DNA from: JAGRCP01 sp942490705
GTDB lineage: Bacteria; Chloroflexota; Anaerolineae; Caldilineales; Caldilineaceae
Assembly: GCA_942490705.1 (NCBI GenBank)
Contig: CALNXY010000003.1
Coordinates: 310,001 to 374,000 of the forward strand
Length of the DNA stretch: 64,000 nt
Reading direction: 5' to 3'
Numbering within the stretch: position 1 is the stretch's first letter; every line of letters begins with the position of its first letter. The translations under genes were made by a program, and so were the position numbers. Under the pieces are notes generated by a model. It did no database searches and had not been told where the DNA came from. It was given only the letters and a program-made list of their open reading frames with translations. Of the stretch, positions 17,172 through 26,525 are shown piece after piece.

Positions 17172-17618
17172 CTAACCGCTGTATCTCAGCTGATCTCGCA
17201 GTTCAACCAGCAAGCGTCCGAGCATATTGCGGCCGCTGCCGTCGCCTCCATCACCCCAATACGAGTCATTCTTTGTGTGCTCGACGAGTTCTGCGTCGCC
17301 GGTGCTCAAGAGCAAATCGGCAAGCGTCCTGTGCTGCGTGAACTTGGCTTTCAGGGCGGTACGCATGACGTCATCCTTCACCGCTTCCCAGTCCGAGCGC
17401 AGCGGACGTGTCCGATCCCGTCCCATGCGAGCCGCATCCGACGGCGAGTCTGCCGCACGAATTTCTTCCACGTGCTGCGTGCCGGCGAACTTCTGCGCCT
17501 GGAAGTAGTGTTCGCTCGTCGGCCAGACGCAGCCGTCCAGCTCAAGTGGAAAGGGGGCAAAGTTCGAGAAGGCCCCGTAGTCGTCGTTGACGTAATAGAA
17601 GTAGATGATGTTGGGCAT
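17172..17618 (-). CDS. NADAR/YbiA-type ADP-ribose-linked N-glycosidase
   Basis: A 148-residue protein with the NADAR pattern: IYFYYVNDDYGAFSNFAPFP at the start, then WPTSEHYFQAQKF (about 32-44), a central DAARMGR, and near the end NDSYWGDGGDGSGRNMLGRLL (read as two halves). Family members remove riboflavin intermediates' damaged products or ADP-ribose from modified bases; some protect against ADP-ribosylating toxins. The protein is cytosolic. It has its own extended -10 promoter and is separated from the E1 gene upstream by a strong hairpin, so it is probably transcribed alone. It converges with the DUF2252 gene. Confidence 0.85.
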   Translation of the reverse strand: MPNIIYFYYVNDDYGAFSNFAPFPLELDGCVWPTSEHYFQAQKFAGTQHVEEIRAADSPSDAARMGRDRTRPLRSDWEAVKDDVMRTALKAKFTQHRTLADLLLSTGDAELVEHTKNDSYWGDGGDGSGRNMLGRLLVELRDQLRYSG

Positions 17619-17658
17619 GGCTCAAGCAAGCGCTGCGTGTCCTGTGGGCATTGCAGGC

Positions 17659-17667
17659 ATTATAGCA
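17659..17667 (-). promoter_or_regulatory. Extended -10 promoter of the NADAR gene
   Basis: On the minus strand the sequence reads TGCTATAAT, a perfect -10 hexamer preceded by the TGN extension. It lies about 45 bases upstream of the NADAR start codon. A matching -35 is weak or absent, as is usual for extended -10 promoters. Confidence 0.55.
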
Positions 17668-17726
17668 GAAGATGTCACGAACATGCAGGATCAACCTATC
17701 GACATCAGCTGCCCCCCAACCAAAAT

Positions 17727-17775
17727 GAGGCGGGCGTCGACAGATTCTTCGCAAGAATCTGTCGACGCCCGCCTC
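17727..17775 (-). terminator. 23-bp perfect hairpin ending the E2-E1 unit
   Basis: Two perfectly complementary 23-base arms (17727-17749 and 17753-17775) flank a three-base loop. The hairpin lies 26 bases downstream of the minus-strand E1 stop codon and before the NADAR promoter, so it should end the 2-oxoacid dehydrogenase message. In the minus direction it is followed by TCATTTTGG, a weak T-rich tail. Confidence 0.75.
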
Positions 17776-17801
17776 TGTATGCGATAAAATCTTCGCTACG
17801 C

Positions 17802-20261
17802 TCAGACACCCGTTCGATTTAACGTGACAATCTCGCCCGTGCCCTGCCGGGTCGTAACGGTGTGTCCGTCCAGTGGCAAGACGCGTTCATGCAGCACGTC
17901 GATGATCCATTCCTTCTGGGGGAAGAAGCCTTCTTCCATCTCGGCCGGCGGCGTGATCCAGTTGCGGGCGCCCACCACTGCAATCGGGCCGTCCAGGTAA
18001 TCAAAGGCTAGCTGCGTCAGGTTGGAGGCCATTGTGTGCATGAAGGAGCCGCGCTCGCAGGCGTCGGAGGCCAGCACAACCTTGCCGGTCTTCTTGATCG
18101 ACTCAACCAGCGGGCCATAGTTGAGCGGGTTGAGGAAGCGCGCGTCAATCACTTCGGCGCTGACGCCATAGGTTGCCTGCAGCTCATCGGCCGCCTCTAT
18201 TGCACGGTAGAGCGTCGCGCCCAGCGTGATAATGGTCACGTCGCTGCCGGCGCGGCGCACGGCCGGCTCGCCCTCGGGCACTTCGTAGTAGTCGGTCGGT
18301 ACACCGCTCTCGACCAGCGTCTCGGTCTCGGGATAGAGGCGCTGGCTCTCAAAGAAGATGACGGGATCGGTGCCGCGCAAGGCCAGGTTGAGCATGCCCT
18401 TGGCGTCGTACGGCGTGGCCGGGAAGTAGACTTTGAGCCCAGGCATGTGCGCTACGATGGAAGTCCAGTCCTGAGAGTGCTGCGCGCCGTACTTGGCGCC
18501 GACCGAGACCCGCAACACCATGGGCATCTTGAGAATGCCGGCCGACATGGCCTGCCACTTGGCCATCTGATTGAAGATCTCGTCGCCGGCGCGGCCCATG
18601 AAGTCACAATACATCAGCTCGGCGACAACCCGACCACCGCTGAGCGAATAGCCAACCGCTGTGCCCACGATGGCGCCTTCCGAAATCGGCGTGTTGAAGA
18701 GGCGCTGGTAGGGAAGACACTCGGTCAGCCCGCGATAGACGCCAAACGCGCCGCCCCAGTCCCGATTCTCTTCACCATAGGCGACCATTGTCGGATCGAT
18801 GTAGAAGCGATGCATCATGGCCTCAAAGAGCGCCTCGGCATAGGTGACGCAGCGCAGCTTGGGCAAGGGCTTGCCGCTCTCGTCCAGGCCAAAGCGATGC
18901 TTGGCCAGCGTCTGCGCCAGGCGACTCTCCTCTTGCGGCAGCAGCACCTCGGGCTCGTCGTCGGCCATCTTTTCCATGGGCGTGTCCGAGAACATCATCT
19001 CGCCGATCTCATCGCTATAGACGTTAACCCGTGGTGACACTTCGAGCGAAGCCGCTGCTTCCAGCACGCGGGTCAGCCGGCCAATGATATCATCATGATA
19101 GACGTCAAGCGTACTGGCGTCTGCCACATCATTGTCCAACAGATAGTCCCGATAGCCGATGATTGAGTCCTGCTCGCGCCAGAGATCCAGCTCTTCCTTG
19201 GTACGGTAGGCCATCGCGTCCGAAGGTGAGTGGCCCGAGAAGCGATAAGTAATGGTGTCGAGGAGCACCGGACCCTCACCGGCTAGCAGCACCTTCTGCT
19301 TGCGCTCGATGGCATCGGCTACGGCCAACGGATTGTAGCCATCCACGCGCTCGGCATGCATGGATCTGGGGTTGACGCCCATGCCGACCCGGGCAAGCAC
19401 TTCAAAACCCATGGTCTCACCCACAGGCTGGCCGCCCATACCATAGAAGTTGTTCATGAAGTTGAAGAGCATGGGCGGTGCGCCACCAATATCCTCCGGC
19501 CAGAGGGTGCGATATTGGTCCATGGCCGCAATCATTATCGCTTCCCAAACGGGGCCGCAGCCCATAGAGGCGTCGCCGATGTTGGCGATGACGATGCCCG
19601 GGCGCCGGTTGATGCGCTTGAAGAGGGCCGAACCGGTCGCGATGTCGGCGGAGCCGCCCACGATGGCATTGTTGGGCATCACGCCAAAGGGCGGGAAGAA
19701 GGCGTGCATGGAGCCGCCCATGCCCTTGTTAAAGCCGGCCGCGCGGCCGAAAATCTCGGCCAGCGTACCGTAGAGCATGTAGTCGATGGCCAGGTCCCGG
19801 ACGCTGTCATGTTCGAACTGCTCCACCACGCGCAGCGGAGCGCCCTCCAGATAGCGCTCCATAATGGTCTGGAGTTCGTCGTCACTCAGCTTGGCAATCG
19901 CTGACAGACTCTTGGCGATGATCTCGCCGTGGCTGCGATGGGAGCCAAAGATATAGTCGTCGGGCGTCAGGTTGTAGGCTTGACCCACGGCCGAGGCTTC
20001 CTGACCGATGGACAGGTGGGCCGGCCCTTTGTGATTGTACTCAATCCCCTCGAAAGAGCCCTCGCGCTTGATGCGATCAAGCATGGTCTCAAACTCGCGG
20101 ATGAAGACCATGTCGCGATAGATGCGCACGAGGTTGTCGGTCCCGTACTTGGCCTTCTCCATCACTGGATCGGAGACGTAGAGGTTGACGGGCACTTCTG
20201 CGCTGGTGACGACAGATTGGGTGCGGACACTCGCTGGGTCGATTGTGATAACTTTGGTCAT
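17802..20261 (-). CDS. 2-oxoacid dehydrogenase E1, alpha and beta fused in one chain
   Basis: An 819-residue thiamine-diphosphate enzyme that decarboxylates a 2-oxoacid and passes the acyl group to E2. The alpha part (about 40-375) contains NHKGPAHLSIGQEA, FGSHRSHGEIIAKS, FNKGMGGSMHAFF and the ThDP/magnesium motif from GDASMG (229-234) to the asparagines near 267-271. The spacer is longer than usual. The beta part starts near 470 with TYAEALFEAMMHRF, then AYGEENRDWGGAFGVYRGL, a TPISEGAIVG motif and SVGAKYGAQHSQDW. In most bacteria alpha and beta are separate genes; fused forms occur. It follows E2 with a 102-base gap. No E3 gene is nearby. The substrate (pyruvate, acetoin or branched 2-oxoacid) is not settled. 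Confidence 0.85.
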   Translation of the reverse strand: MTKVITIDPASVRTQSVVTSAEVPVNLYVSDPVMEKAKYGTDNLVRIYRDMVFIREFETMLDRIKREGSFEGIEYNHKGPAHLSIGQEASAVGQAYNLTPDDYIFGSHRSHGEIIAKSLSAIAKLSDDELQTIMERYLEGAPLRVVEQFEHDSVRDLAIDYMLYGTLAEIFGRAAGFNKGMGGSMHAFFPPFGVMPNNAIVGGSADIATGSALFKRINRRPGIVIANIGDASMGCGPVWEAIMIAAMDQYRTLWPEDIGGAPPMLFNFMNNFYGMGGQPVGETMGFEVLARVGMGVNPRSMHAERVDGYNPLAVADAIERKQKVLLAGEGPVLLDTITYRFSGHSPSDAMAYRTKEELDLWREQDSIIGYRDYLLDNDVADASTLDVYHDDIIGRLTRVLEAAASLEVSPRVNVYSDEIGEMMFSDTPMEKMADDEPEVLLPQEESRLAQTLAKHRFGLDESGKPLPKLRCVTYAEALFEAMMHRFYIDPTMVAYGEENRDWGGAFGVYRGLTECLPYQRLFNTPISEGAIVGTAVGYSLSGGRVVAELMYCDFMGRAGDEIFNQMAKWQAMSAGILKMPMVLRVSVGAKYGAQHSQDWTSIVAHMPGLKVYFPATPYDAKGMLNLALRGTDPVIFFESQRLYPETETLVESGVPTDYYEVPEGEPAVRRAGSDVTIITLGATLYRAIEAADELQATYGVSAEVIDARFLNPLNYGPLVESIKKTGKVVLASDACERGSFMHTMASNLTQLAFDYLDGPIAVVGARNWITPPAEMEEGFFPQKEWIIDVLHERVLPLDGHTVTTRQGTGEIVTLNRTGV

Positions 20262-20363
20262 GGTTTTCTCTTCTCAGTCTACACAGACAATGATTTGAAT
20301 AGGAATAGATGAATCGATTTCACTAGATTCTTTACTTCTCGTTTTGGCAGTTGAGAAAGCTCA

Positions 20364-21755
20364 TCACACCGCCATCAACAAGTCGATTGCCGCCAAGTTG
20401 GCGCTCAGCGTCTGCAAGAAGCGTGCAGCCGGCGCGCCGTCGACCACTTGGTGATTGATTGTCAGCGAGAGGCCGATGTGGGGGATGAATTCGACGCCGT
20501 CATCGCCGCCTGCTGCCGGGACGGGCTTGAGCGCAATGCCGCCGACGCCGAGGATGGCCACTTGGGGCAGGTTCAGCACCGGCGTGAAACTCTCGATGCC
20601 AAAGGCGCCTAGATTGGTCACGGTGAATGTGCCGCCGGTCAGTTCATCGGGCGTAATGACTCTGTTGAGGCAGGCGTCGGCCAGCCGTTTGGTTTCGTCG
20701 GAGAGCGTCTTGAGCCGCATCTGCTCGGCATGGTGCAATACCGGCACCATGAGCCCGCGCGGCGTGTCAACGGCCACGCCGAGATGGACCGCGCTGTGGC
20801 GTTCCACCACGTTCTCCAGGAAGAGAGCGTTGAGTTCGGGATGCTCGAGCAGGGAACGCGTGACGGCGAAGAGAACCAGGTCATTGATCGTCACCCGCTG
20901 GACGCCGAGCGCTTCGGGGCTCGCCTTGAAGCGTGCGCGCAGGGCCTGCAGTGCCCTGGCGTCGGCGCTGGCGTTGAGCGTCAACTGCGCCGTCGTCTGC
21001 ATCGATTCCAGCATGCGCTGGGCAATGACCTTGCGGATCCCCTTGACCGGAATCGTCTCGATGACGTCCGTCCCACCCTGCTGGGCGGTCGGCGCGGCCG
21101 GCACGCTCTTCGCCTCGGGCTCCGCAGGCTCCGCTCCGCGCTCGACCAGATCCTTGGCCATGATTCGCCCGCCTGGTCCGCTGCCCTTTTCAGGCATGGC
21201 GAACTCACCGCCGGCGAGCTTGGCCTCTGCCACCGGACTCACTTTGGGCCGGCTGGCCAGGGCGGCCTCCACGTCGCGCTCGATGATGCGACCGCCTGGT
21301 CCGCTGCCGGCCAGTTCGCCTGCATCGAATCCCTTGCGCGCAGCCAAATGGCGCGCCCGCGGCGAGACGCCCGCGGCACCGTCTGCACGCGTCGGCTCGG
21401 CCACGACAGCCCGCTCTTCAACCATCGACGTCTCTTCAACCGACAATTGATCATCGGCTATTGGTGATTGATCTTCTTCGATCACCGACGCACCCTCGTC
21501 AGCGACGTACGCCTCGCCTGCCTCGCCGACCACGGCCATTTCAGCCATGACCTCGACGTCGTCGCCGGGCGAGAAGAGCAGCGCCAATACGGTGCCGGCT
21601 GCAGTAGCCTCTACCTCCATCACCGCCTTGTCGGTCTCGACCTCGGCGATTACATCGCCTTCGGCTACCGTGTCGCCGAGCGCGACCTTCCAATCTACGA
21701 GGATACAGCTTTCTACTGTGTTACCAAGCCTGGGTAAAAGAATAGGAGTTGCCAT
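20364..21755 (-). CDS. 2-oxoacid dehydrogenase E2 (dihydrolipoyl acyltransferase)
   Basis: A 463-residue E2 core protein. The N-terminal lipoyl domain (1-75) has EVETDKAVMEVEA with the lipoylated lysine at 43. An acidic linker leads to an E3/E1-binding domain (about 128-165: SPRARHLAARKGFDAGELAG, then GPGGRIIERDVEAAL). A second, partial copy follows around 190-208 (SGPGGRIMAKDLVE), so the binding-domain tail looks duplicated. The acyltransferase domain (about 230-463) ends with INHQVVDGAPAARFLQ, carrying the catalytic H-x3-DG. AAGGAAA precedes the ATG. It is the first gene of a two-gene unit with the fused E1. Confidence 0.85.
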   Translation of the reverse strand: MATPILLPRLGNTVESCILVDWKVALGDTVAEGDVIAEVETDKAVMEVEATAAGTVLALLFSPGDDVEVMAEMAVVGEAGEAYVADEGASVIEEDQSPIADDQLSVEETSMVEERAVVAEPTRADGAAGVSPRARHLAARKGFDAGELAGSGPGGRIIERDVEAALASRPKVSPVAEAKLAGGEFAMPEKGSGPGGRIMAKDLVERGAEPAEPEAKSVPAAPTAQQGGTDVIETIPVKGIRKVIAQRMLESMQTTAQLTLNASADARALQALRARFKASPEALGVQRVTINDLVLFAVTRSLLEHPELNALFLENVVERHSAVHLGVAVDTPRGLMVPVLHHAEQMRLKTLSDETKRLADACLNRVITPDELTGGTFTVTNLGAFGIESFTPVLNLPQVAILGVGGIALKPVPAAGGDDGVEFIPHIGLSLTINHQVVDGAPAARFLQTLSANLAAIDLLMAV

Positions 21756-21839
21756 AAAATTTCCTTGAATAATGACTGCTGCGTGTTGCTACTGATCAAT
21801 GCGAACCGGCCTGAGCGGCCTATTGCGCGTTCTTTCCAT

Positions 21840-22604
<765 letters not shown>

Positions 22605-22664
22605 GCCGTGCTCCAGTCGCAATAGATATTGGAGAGTAGATAATGAATAATTATTAGTGTTTCG

Positions 22665-22670
22665 GTTATA
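22665..22670 (-). promoter_or_regulatory. Candidate -10 in an AT-rich island before the phosphatase gene
   Basis: The gap 22620-22735 is strikingly AT-rich for this genome. On the minus strand it contains TATAAC at 22665-22670, about 60 bases before the phosphatase start, preceded by A/T-rich runs that could act as an UP element. No convincing -35 was found, so the call is tentative. Confidence 0.3.
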
Positions 22671-22721
22671 CTGCCGTTAATCATTCTAAATTATCTATTA
22701 ATTGTTAATTATTATTTTGTT

Positions 22722-23504
22722 TCAAACGACTCTTACCGTTGCACCTGCGAGCTGCGCCGCCTCGACTTCTGCGTGCGGCGCAGCATCGTCAGTGATGATG
22801 AGATCCATGGCATCGATGGCTGCAAACGATGCAATCCCCACCCGACCCCACTTTGATGCGTCGACCACGGCAATCGCCTGCTGACAGTGCTCCAGCAGAG
22901 GGCGTTTGGCCATAGCGATTTCGGGACTTACGTCGGTGAGACCCGGGTTGACGACAATCCCGTGGGCCCCGAAGAATCCAGTCTGGATATTGACCTGATC
23001 CAGGACGGCCTGGCTATAAGGCCCGACGAAGGCGCCAGTCTCGCGCTGGAGGGAGCCACCGGTCATGACAACGTGAATGTGCGGAGCGTCGAGCAACTCC
23101 TGGACGACGACCAGGCTATTCGTTACCACAGTGAGGTGGCGGCGTTGCTTCAGATAGTGGGCGATGGCCAGCGAGGTGCTGCTGGAATCCAGATAGATGG
23201 CGTCGCCGTTGGCGACCAGGGCCGCGCCGGCCCGGCCAATGCGCTGCTTCTCCCGTACCTTGCGCTGGCGCCGCAGTGCGAGGGCAAGGTCGGTTGCGCC
23301 GGTCCCCACCGCAACCGCGCCGCCGTGGGTGCGCACAAGCAAATTCTGCTCGGCCAACGTCTGCAGATCGGTGCGGATGGTTACATCAGAGACGCCAAAG
23401 CGCTGGCTGAGATCGCCGACGACCACGCGTCCGCTTTGGTTCACGAGTTCCACGATCGACTGGCGGCGTTCTTCGGCGTAGAGGGTTGAGGATGATTGAA
23501 GCAT
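22722..23504 (-). CDS. DeoR/GlpR-family sugar-phosphate-responsive repressor
   Basis: A 260-residue regulator. The N-terminal winged helix (about 8-62) has EERRQSIVELVNQSGRVVV, then LSQRFGVSDVTIRTDLQTL and the family closing LVRTHGGAV. The C-terminal DeoRC effector domain has IYLDSSSTSLAIA, TVVTNSLVVVQEL and VMTGGSLQRETGAFVGP, the phosphosugar-binding loops of the family. It has a near-perfect promoter and repeated TTGCTTTC boxes just upstream, consistent with autoregulation. The neighbouring HAD phosphatase, and possibly the sulfotransferase, are the likely co-regulated genes. Confidence 0.85.
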   Translation of the reverse strand: MLQSSSTLYAEERRQSIVELVNQSGRVVVGDLSQRFGVSDVTIRTDLQTLAEQNLLVRTHGGAVAVGTGATDLALALRRQRKVREKQRIGRAGAALVANGDAIYLDSSSTSLAIAHYLKQRRHLTVVTNSLVVVQELLDAPHIHVVMTGGSLQRETGAFVGPYSQAVLDQVNIQTGFFGAHGIVVNPGLTDVSPEIAMAKRPLLEHCQQAIAVVDASKWGRVGIASFAAIDAMDLIITDDAAPHAEVEAAQLAGATVRVV

Positions 23505-23526
23505 TGCAGGCTTTGCTTAATTTTGT

Positions 23527-23544
23527 TTGCTTTCGATTGCTTTC
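23527..23544 (-). promoter_or_regulatory. Candidate DeoR operator (two TTGCTTTC boxes)
   Basis: TTGCTTTC is repeated at 23527-23534 and 23537-23544, ten bases apart, so both face the same side of the helix. The boxes abut the -10 of the DeoR gene promoter, where a bound repressor would block initiation. Confidence 0.4.
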
Positions 23545-23573
23545 ATTTTATGCCAGCAGACGAGAAATGTCAA
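23545..23573 (-). promoter_or_regulatory. Sigma-70 promoter of the DeoR gene
   Basis: On the minus strand TTGACA (23568-23573) and TAAAAT (23545-23550) are separated by exactly 17 bases. This is the best consensus promoter in the window. The DeoR start codon is 40 bases downstream. Confidence 0.7.
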
Positions 23574-23597
23574 TGGTGGATCTCTGTTGGAGAGCGT

Positions 23598-24728
23598 CTA
23601 GATGCGGTGCGTCTGCGGCGCAATGTAGTCTGAGTTGGTCAAAATGGGATGGCGGGCCAGGATGGCCAAGACGGACTGGATCTGCGCTGAATCCAGCACA
23701 AATCTACCCGCTTCATCGGGATTGGCTTGGGCAAGGGGCGTGCCGGCCTGGGAGTCTTGATCAAAGGCGCGCAGGCTAGACTGTAGCCGGTCAGCAGGGA
23801 GATTGCAGTAGGCGAAGATCGCGCTGAGCGTTTCCTCACGTGCGCGGGTCAAGTTTTGGTAGGTGATGGCGATTGCCGGCATGCCAAGCTCGACCTGCGC
23901 CAGGTACCATTCCATTTCGACGATCCACCAGAGAGTGGTCAGCTCCGGGATTGAAAGCGCCTGCTGGTCATTCTCGAGAAATGTCAGGAGATGGGACAGG
24001 TCTGCCGCAAGCGTGGGTTCGAAGAAGCTCCGCCACTCGGCAATTGGTGTAGATTCAGGCCAATCTCCTTGCCGAAAGAGGCGATACATGGAGCGAGCCC
24101 ATCCCAATGCATCGCGGTAGAGGAACAGGTTGTTGGCAGTTGGGAAAGCGGCCTGATACAAGTCCATCACTCGGTGTCCATGCGCCCTGAACTTCAGCGC
24201 AAAACGGGTCTTGGATCCGTGATATGGCCTGAACAGAAAGCGCATTACGCCGCGGATAAGGGGTAAAAGAGTCTCATCAGGTTCCCCGTTTTGGCGAAGA
24301 TGGACGATCTGGGTCGCAATGTCTGGTTCCGATAGGCTGGCGACGATTCCTGTCTCATTCAGTACGTGGCTGAGCAGCGTTGAGCCAGAGCGGCCAATTG
24401 TGTAGAGCAGAATCGGCTGCTCGACTGGCGTAAGGGTTTCGGCTAGGCGCAAAAATGTTTCATACGGCACGGAGACTAAGTGCTGGGCATACTCATATTG
24501 ATCCATGTAGACGAAGGGCGCTCTTGTCAAATCCACCTCTGTCGGCAGCTTAACGAACACTGCCTCTTTGCGCGCTTCGTCAAAGCAGTAAAGACTGAAC
24601 TGCGGGTCTTGGACCAACACGGCGGGATCGACAGCCCCTCCATCCACAACCTCAAAATCCTCTAGACTGGCCAACAAGGGGAAAATCCGCCTTTCCTTGC
24701 GAACGATCTCAAGCTTGCGCGCCGGCAT
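23598..24728 (-). CDS. Sulfotransferase-fold (P-loop) protein
   Basis: A 376-residue protein. After an N-terminal alpha/beta region of about 95 residues it has ILLYTIGRSGSTLLSHVLNE, the 5'-phosphosulfate-binding P-loop of PAPS-dependent sulfotransferases, with the conserved glycines and serine. Later NLFLYRDALGWARSMYRLF resembles the 3'-phosphate-binding strand and helix of the fold, although its usual arginine-serine pair is less clear. The substrate is unknown, and a related P-loop transferase activity is possible. The protein looks cytosolic. It lies upstream of the DeoR gene on the same strand but outside its promoter. Confidence 0.65.
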   Translation of the reverse strand: MPARKLEIVRKERRIFPLLASLEDFEVVDGGAVDPAVLVQDPQFSLYCFDEARKEAVFVKLPTEVDLTRAPFVYMDQYEYAQHLVSVPYETFLRLAETLTPVEQPILLYTIGRSGSTLLSHVLNETGIVASLSEPDIATQIVHLRQNGEPDETLLPLIRGVMRFLFRPYHGSKTRFALKFRAHGHRVMDLYQAAFPTANNLFLYRDALGWARSMYRLFRQGDWPESTPIAEWRSFFEPTLAADLSHLLTFLENDQQALSIPELTTLWWIVEMEWYLAQVELGMPAIAITYQNLTRAREETLSAIFAYCNLPADRLQSSLRAFDQDSQAGTPLAQANPDEAGRFVLDSAQIQSVLAILARHPILTNSDYIAPQTHRI

Positions 24729-24920
24729 ATCAGACCTCCCAGTCTACATAATGGCCTCACGAATATGTGCAGTTAGTCGGAGAACCCACAGTCTACCTTC
24801 GGAATTGGGTTTCTGCAATGCGATTTGAGCCATGTGCAACGGGCAGAGTTCGCCAAGACCGGCGAGCAAGAGCTGAACGGCATTCTGACCGAACACTCGG
24901 GCAACTTGTGGGAACAAAGA

Positions 24921-24951
24921 AGTCGGACTTTTGTCAGAAGCCCGACTTTTT
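24921..24951 (-). terminator. Hairpin terminator after the sugar operon
   Basis: AGTCGG at 24921-24926 and CCGACT at 24942-24947 form the base of an extended stem of about 11 pairs (with a G-U pair on the minus-strand RNA). It lies 38 bases past the minus-strand kinase stop at 24989. A run of five T's follows on the plus strand, so it may work in both directions. The remainder of 24729-24988 shows nothing else. Confidence 0.6.
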
Positions 24952-24988
24952 ATGACCAATCTCATCATGCTCGACACCACACGAGCGT

Positions 24989-26500
24989 TTAGCTGAGCCG
25001 GTGGTTGAGGTCCAGCAGCAGAGGATAGACTTCCGTGAAGAGTTCGTATCGTGGAGCGTACGCCTGGTTGCCCGCAGGAAGCGGTGGGACGTCTTGCTGC
25101 CAGCGCACCGTGCGCGCGACAGCATCATTTACATTCGCATAGCGATCTGCAGCAATGCCGGCCAGCAAGGCTGCGCCCAGACAGGCTGCCTCGGTCACTT
25201 CCGGCACGCGCAGTGGCGTGTCACAGATATCGGCCTTGAGCTGGAGCCACAGAGGGCTCTTGGCCCCGCCGCCTACGGCGTGCATGGCGTCGATGGGAAT
25301 GCCGGCTTGGCGCAGCAAATCCACGTTTGTGCGCAGCTCGAAGGTGAGCGCTTCGAGGATTGCCTTGGCGATGGTGGGACGATCGGTGGCGAAGGTCATG
25401 CCCAGGAAGGCGCCGCGCGAGTCTGTGTCGAGCGTCGGGGTGCCGCTGCCGGCAAAGTGGGGCAGAACCATGAGCGGGGTCGGGCCGGCGGGCGCACCGG
25501 CGAGCATGAGTTCGTAGGCGTCTTCGCCCGTCACACCCGCCTGCGCCATCTGCGGCTCGCAAAATTCGTCACGGAACCAGCGCAGCGACAAGCCGCCCGA
25601 GTGGTTGAGCGTCATGGCCAGGAATCGCCCTGGCACCACGTGGCGATAGACCGAGATGCCGCCCTCACGCAATCCCGGCGCAACGACCGGCTCTTCGAGC
25701 ACGACTTCCACGACCTCCGCCGTGCCGGTCGAGACCATGGCCGTCCCGGGCGCGATCACGCCCGCGCCCAGCGCCGCACAAGCCTGGTCATGACCGCCGG
25801 CCGCCAGCGCCAGCGGCCCGGAGATGCCGAGCTCCGCCGCCAGTTCGGGCCGTAAGTGGCCGACCACGCCGCCCGTCAGTGGGGCAATGGGCGCCAATCG
25901 CGCCGGGTCAATATTGCAGGCATCCAGCAGGTCGGTTGCCCACGCACCGCTCGCCAAATCCATCATCTGCGTGCGCGAAGCCAGGCAGGGGCTGATCACG
26001 GCCGCGCCGGTCAGGCGGCGGAGGAAGAAGTCTTCGTAGAGCAGGAACTGGTTGGCCGCAGCCCAAATCTCCGGCTCGTTGCGCTGCAGCCAGAGCAGCT
26101 TGGGCAGCGTGTTGATCGTGTGCAGCGCCATGCCCGTGCGCGCAAAGAGTGCGTCTGCGCCAAACTGTTCGTCGAGCCAGCGATTCTCCACGGTGGTGCG
26201 CGTGTCCATGCCCAGGATCATCGGCCGCATGGCCCGCCCGTCGCCATCCACCGGCACGACGGCTTCCCCCTGGCACGAGAGCGCCATGGCTACCGGCGGG
26301 TCGTCCGCCGCAGCCGGGACGGCCTCCTTGAGCGCGGACCAGGCCAGCGCCCATACCCTCTCGGCATCCTGCTCCGCCCAGTCAGGCCGGGGCGTGGCAA
26401 TGCCGTACTCGCGCGCCGCCCGGCTCAGAATCGTGCCATCTTCATGGAAGATGATGGCCTTACAGCCGGTTGTACCAATATCAAGACCAATGAAAGACAT
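24989..26500 (-). CDS. FGGY sugar kinase, xylulokinase-like
   Basis: A 503-residue ATP-dependent kinase for a pentulose or related sugar. The N-terminal phosphate-binding loop is GLDIGTTGCKAIIF. The substrate domain includes SCQGEAVVPVD and MDTRTTVENRW. The C-terminal ATPase half has STGTAEVVEV, then LPHFAGSGTPTLDTDSRGAF and AVGGGAKSPLWLQLKADI, the FGGY signature region. GAGG lies six bases before the ATG. It is the last gene of the long minus-strand array and is followed by a terminator. Two FGGY kinases in one array suggest two related sugars or branch points; which sugar each takes cannot be read from sequence alone. Confidence 0.8.
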   Translation of the reverse strand: MSFIGLDIGTTGCKAIIFHEDGTILSRAAREYGIATPRPDWAEQDAERVWALAWSALKEAVPAAADDPPVAMALSCQGEAVVPVDGDGRAMRPMILGMDTRTTVENRWLDEQFGADALFARTGMALHTINTLPKLLWLQRNEPEIWAAANQFLLYEDFFLRRLTGAAVISPCLASRTQMMDLASGAWATDLLDACNIDPARLAPIAPLTGGVVGHLRPELAAELGISGPLALAAGGHDQACAALGAGVIAPGTAMVSTGTAEVVEVVLEEPVVAPGLREGGISVYRHVVPGRFLAMTLNHSGGLSLRWFRDEFCEPQMAQAGVTGEDAYELMLAGAPAGPTPLMVLPHFAGSGTPTLDTDSRGAFLGMTFATDRPTIAKAILEALTFELRTNVDLLRQAGIPIDAMHAVGGGAKSPLWLQLKADICDTPLRVPEVTEAACLGAALLAGIAADRYANVNDAVARTVRWQQDVPPLPAGNQAYAPRYELFTEVYPLLLDLNHRLS

Positions 26501-26525
26501 AGCAGACCTCGAGCATGATCAATCG

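Noticed and set aside
24744..24980. 78-residue minus-strand open frame before the sulfotransferase gene
   Set aside because: It overlaps the terminator hairpin, has no clear ribosome-binding site and shows no recognised family.
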